The notes under the pieces: model-generated
What the model was told of the DNA's origin: nothing
The model's database searches: none
Seen by the model: the letters and a program-made list of their open reading frames with translations, nothing else
Translations under genes and position numbers: made by a program
Shown: in pieces, positions 6,592 through 11,348 of the stretch
Layout: each line of letters begins with the position of its first letter
Numbering within the stretch: the first letter of the stretch is position 1
Assembly (NCBI GenBank): GCA_963783045.1
Contig: CAWAMD010000007.1
Location: forward strand, 1 to 11,348
Source: CAWAMD01 sp963783045
GTDB lineage: Bacteria > Actinomycetota > Nitriliruptoria > Nitriliruptorales > Nitriliruptoraceae
DNA length: 11,348 nt
Reading direction: 5' to 3'

Positions 6592-6598
6592 GTTGTGT
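6583..6598. promoter_or_regulatory. Weak NrdR-like box 2 upstream of nrdJ
   Basis: CCACCAGTGGTTGTGT matches the NrdR consensus at about 10 of 16 positions; the right half (TTGTGT) is good and the left half poor. It begins 33 bp after box 1, close to the three-turn spacing of 31-32 bp usual for NrdR box pairs. It shares sequence with the perfect inverted repeat at 6571-6591, so the match may be incidental. Confidence 0.35.
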
Positions 6599-6697
6599 AT
6601 GGCGCCGTTCTCGACCGTGTCCCGGTACTTGCGTAGCGTCCGGTCACGCGGTTGTCTGGCCGAGCCGCTTACAGCGTTGTAATTCCACCAGCCGGAC

Positions 6698-6704
6698 GAG
6701 AGGA
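6698..6704 (+). promoter_or_regulatory. Shine-Dalgarno site of nrdJ
   Basis: GAGAGGA ends eight bases before the ATG at 6713, a normal spacing, and supports that start. Confidence 0.6.
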
Positions 6705-6712
6705 CCAGGCCC

Positions 6713-9541
<2,829 letters not shown>

Positions 9542-9561
9542 ATCTGTGGTGAAGTTGGCCA

Positions 9562-9597
9562 GGGGATGTCACCGGTTCGGCTAACGGTGACATCCCC
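9562..9597 (+). terminator. Strong hairpin terminator after nrdJ
   Basis: GGGGATGTCACCG (9562-9574) and CGGTGACATCCCC (9585-9597) pair perfectly over 13 bp around a 10-base loop, starting 20 bases after the nrdJ stop. This is the longest perfect hairpin I found in the window. No T run follows, in keeping with GC-rich actinomycete terminators. It separates nrdJ from the next gene on the same strand. Confidence 0.85.
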
Positions 9598-9662
9598 GGT
9601 CAGTGTCAGAGGCCACGTTGACGCGTGACCCTGGCGAGGCACCGTTCGTACCCAGCCCTGCC

Positions 9663-9668
9663 AGGAGG
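9663..9668 (+). promoter_or_regulatory. Consensus Shine-Dalgarno of the molybdopterin oxidoreductase gene
   Basis: AGGAGG stands five bases before the GTG at 9674. This near-perfect site decides the start and shows that translation begins in the upstream frame, not at the ATG at 10227 in the downstream frame. A possible -35 hexamer TTGACG is at 9618-9623, without a clear -10 partner. Confidence 0.75.
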
Positions 9669-9673
9669 CCGGC

Positions 9674-11033
9674 GTGGATCCCGCAGGATCGCAGGTGCGC
9701 TGGAACGCCGCAGCGACGGCGATGCTCGCGATCGGGCTCGGCGAGCTGGTCGCGAGCCGGCGACAGCGGTCGATCGTGGACGCCGTCGGCGGCCTGGTGG
9801 TCGACGCCGCGCCGATTCCGGTGGTGGAGGCGACGGTCCGGCTCATCGGCGAGTCGGACAAGCCGTTGATACGAGCGGGCATCGTCGCGTCCGCCGTCGC
9901 GACGACCGAGCGGGCCGCCGCCACGCTGCGCCTGGGGCCGGGTGGGTTCACGGGATGGTCCGTGGTGGCGGCGACCGCCGGGCTGGGCGCCTACCTCGCC
10001 GGGCGCCGCAGGCTCGCCGCTCGCATCGAGATGCTCGATGCCTCCGCCCCGGCCATTCCGGTCGCGCAGCCGCTGCCCGCCGCCACGGACGGCGGTGAGG
10101 ACTGGGACGGCACAGCCGCGCTGTTCACGCCCCTCGAGGAGTTCTACGTCACGGACGTGAACCTCCGGCCGATCGCCGTGGACCTCGCCGACTGGCGCCT
10201 CGACGTGCGCGGTCCGAGCGGAACCGGTGGGACGCTCTCTCACGACGACCTGCTCGGCGCTCGGTGTCCGGGAGCGCGACGCGCTGCTGATCTGCGTCCA
10301 CAATCGGCTCGGCTGGGACCGGCTCGGCCACCAGCGCTGGTCCGGTGTCCCCATCGGGGAGGTGCTGGCCGCTGCGGGGGTGGGTGTGCCGGACGATCCA
10401 GCGTCGTGGGACCTCGCGATGACGGCGGTGGACGGCTACTCGCAGGTGCTGCCGCTGGATCGCGCGCTCACCGACGACGCCTGGGTCGTCCTCGGAGTGG
10501 GCGGCCGCGCGCTGCCGGCCGCCCACGGCTTCCCCGCCCGCGTGATGACCCCCGGCGTGGTCGGGCAGTACAACGGGGTCAAGTGGCTTCGCGAGCTCGC
10601 GATCACGCCCCGCGAGGCTCGTACGGCGACCTGGGTGGCCCGAGGCTGGCCACGCGAGACGATCGTGCCGCCGCCGATGGCTCGGATCGACCATCCCGGC
10701 GAGGTGGGCATGCCGCCCAGGCTCCCGAGGCGCCCCGAGGTCGTGCCGCTGGATCCGTGGATCGTCGGCACGGCCTGGGCGCCGGCCCATGGCGGCGTCG
10801 AGCGGGTCGACGTGCGCGTCGACGACGGGCCGTGGCAGCGCGCGGAGCTGGCCCGGTCGCTCGGACCGGCGTCCTGGCGCCGGTGGCGGCATCGGGCGCA
10901 GCTCACGCCCGGCCGGCACGTCGTCGCGGCGCGGTGCGTCGCCGCCGACGGGACCGTGCAGGACCCTGTGCCCTCGCCGCCGTTCCCTGACGGTGCGACC
11001 GGTCACCACGCCGTCACCGTCCGAGCCGGTTGA
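9674..11033 (+). pseudogene. Sulfite-oxidase-family molybdopterin-dependent oxidoreductase, frameshifted near 10258
   Basis: Two frames together make one protein of about 452 residues. The first (GTG 9674, strong SD) has an N-terminal region resembling the membrane part of actinobacterial relatives (AIGLGELVA, VDAVGGLVVDAAPIPV, GESDKPLIRAGI). The molybdopterin domain then begins: LEEFYVTDVN, DLADWRLDVRG, LSHDDLLGA. The match then jumps to the +1 frame: GVRERDALLICVHNRLGWDRLGHQRWSGVPIGEVL, with the family's Mo-ligand cysteine in LLICVHN. It continues with TAVDGYSQVLPLDRAL, HGFPARVMTPGVVGQYNGVKWLREL and a complete Mo-co dimerisation-type end (VGTAWAPAHGGVERVDVRVDDGPWQ, PPFPDGATGHHAVTV) to TGA 11031-11033. 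Removing one base around 10256-10262 restores a continuous protein. The shift is a sequence error or a recent inactivation. If intact, it would oxidise or reduce a small oxo compound at the membrane. Confidence 0.85.
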
Positions 11034-11045
11034 GCGGCGACCCGC

Positions 11046-11061
11046 GTGCGAGCTGTCGCAC
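11046..11061. terminator. Small hairpin between convergent genes, weak terminator candidate
   Basis: GTGCGA (11046-11051) and TCGCAC (11056-11061) pair perfectly around GCTG. A second inverted repeat, CGACGC/GCGTCG (11065-11078), follows at once. Both lie in the 74-bp gap between the oxidoreductase stop and the stop of the minus-strand gene, where a shared terminator is expected. The arms are short for such GC-rich DNA and no T run is present. Confidence 0.3.
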
Positions 11062-11107
11062 AGTCGACGCGTGCGTCGGACCCGCCTAGCGTTTTGGCTC
11101 CCTCTCC

Positions 11108-11348
11108 TCACTCGCCCGCGATGTGGGACGCTTCGGTCCGCACGAGGCGGACGATGAACTCCTCGACCTCCGAGGGGTCGAGACCACGGTCGACGAGCGC
11201 AGCCCGGGTCCTTGGCGTAGCAGGCGACCGTGTCGCGCACGAGCTGCTCGAGCCGGTCCTCGGCCGTGTCGAGCCCCGCGAACTTGGTGGCGGCATCGTC
11301 CGGCGGCAGATGGCGAGCGGCCGTCAAGCATCGTTCGTCGTGTGCGTC
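11108..11348 (-). pseudogene. C-terminal end of an unrecognised gene, apparent frameshift near 11205 (5' end outside window)
   Basis: Reading leftward from the window edge, one frame gives CLTAARHLPPDDAATKFAG and then LDTAEDRLEQLVRDTVACYAKDPG. Natural-looking sequence then moves to another frame: AALVDRGLDPSEVEEFIVRLVRTEASHIAGE, ending with a stop at 11108-11110. Dropping one G from the GGG run at about 11202-11206 joins them as AKDPAALVDRGLDPSEVEEF. The joined part is about 80 residues, acidic and helical in character. I do not recognise the family; a distant likeness to the helical tail of NAD synthetases is too weak to use. The frame is open to the edge, so the start may lie outside, although a TTG at 11327 is possible. 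It converges with the oxidoreductase gene. The shift may be a sequence error. Confidence 0.45.

Larger units (their letters stand above)
6331..6712 (+). other. 382-bp non-coding control region upstream of nrdJ
   Basis: No convincing gene lies between the kinase stop and the nrdJ start. The open frames in it have no recognisable motifs and no ribosome site. From about 6470 onward the DNA is less GC-rich than its surroundings. It holds a DnaA-box 9-mer (6487-6495), NrdR-like boxes (6550-6565 and 6583-6598), a perfect inverted repeat (6571-6591) and a possible -10 hexamer (6569-6574), each listed separately. I did not find the conserved elements of a cobalamin riboswitch (no B12-box-like sequence), although the enzyme uses B12. 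The first 130 bases or so show nothing definite. Confidence 0.7.

Noticed and set aside
6350..6682. A 110-codon plus-strand open frame in the nrdJ upstream region
   Set aside because: No ribosome site, no motif, and it runs across the regulatory sites; composition looks non-coding.
10227..11033. Treating the downstream half of the oxidoreductase as a separate gene starting at ATG 10227
   Set aside because: There is no SD, the first residues are not family-like, and the missing start of the domain is found in the upstream frame behind a perfect SD.

Overview
The window is very GC-rich coding DNA with dense bacterial genes, GTG starts, TAnnnT-type -10 elements and a B12-dependent ribonucleotide reductase. 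This suggests a high-GC actinomycete, perhaps one of the deep lineages such as Nitriliruptoria or Egibacteria. The lineage is inferred from protein style and was not tested. I see no tRNA, rRNA, CRISPR array, transposase, phage gene or integrase, so the region looks like ordinary chromosome.

Layout. Bases 1-606 are the C-terminal end of a secreted protein with cell-wall-binding type 2 repeats, followed by a perfect hairpin (617-636). A hotdog-fold thioesterase-like gene (659-1516) has a -10 element seven bases before its ATG, which suggests a leaderless mRNA. Converging on it is a minus-strand pair: a GNAT acetyltransferase with an extra C-terminal domain (2307-3191), then an overlapping TSUP (TauE/SafE-like) permease (1546-2361). 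A divergent 224-bp region separates that pair from an amidase-signature enzyme (3416-4780). A membrane sensor histidine kinase with no partner regulator follows (4924-6330).

The centre of the window is nrdJ (6713-9541), a complete class II adenosylcobalamin-dependent ribonucleotide reductase. Its 382-bp upstream region is the richest non-coding stretch: a DnaA-box 9-mer, a good NrdR-box match, a weaker second NrdR-like box about three helical turns away, and a perfect 9-bp inverted repeat overlapping the second box. A 13-bp perfect hairpin terminator follows nrdJ.

The last part holds two genes that each appear to carry an extra base. One is a membrane-anchored sulfite-oxidase-family molybdopterin oxidoreductase (9674-11033), whose conserved domain switches frame near 10258. 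The other is the C-terminal end of an unrecognised minus-strand gene (11108-11348), which switches frame near 11205. Two apparent +1 shifts within 1 kb mean either local sequence error or gene decay.

The genes do not form one pathway. The only tight unit is the GNAT/TSUP pair. The most unusual items are the GNAT plus small beta-barrel fusion and the layered nrdJ control region. I did not find a convincing new multi-gene system.
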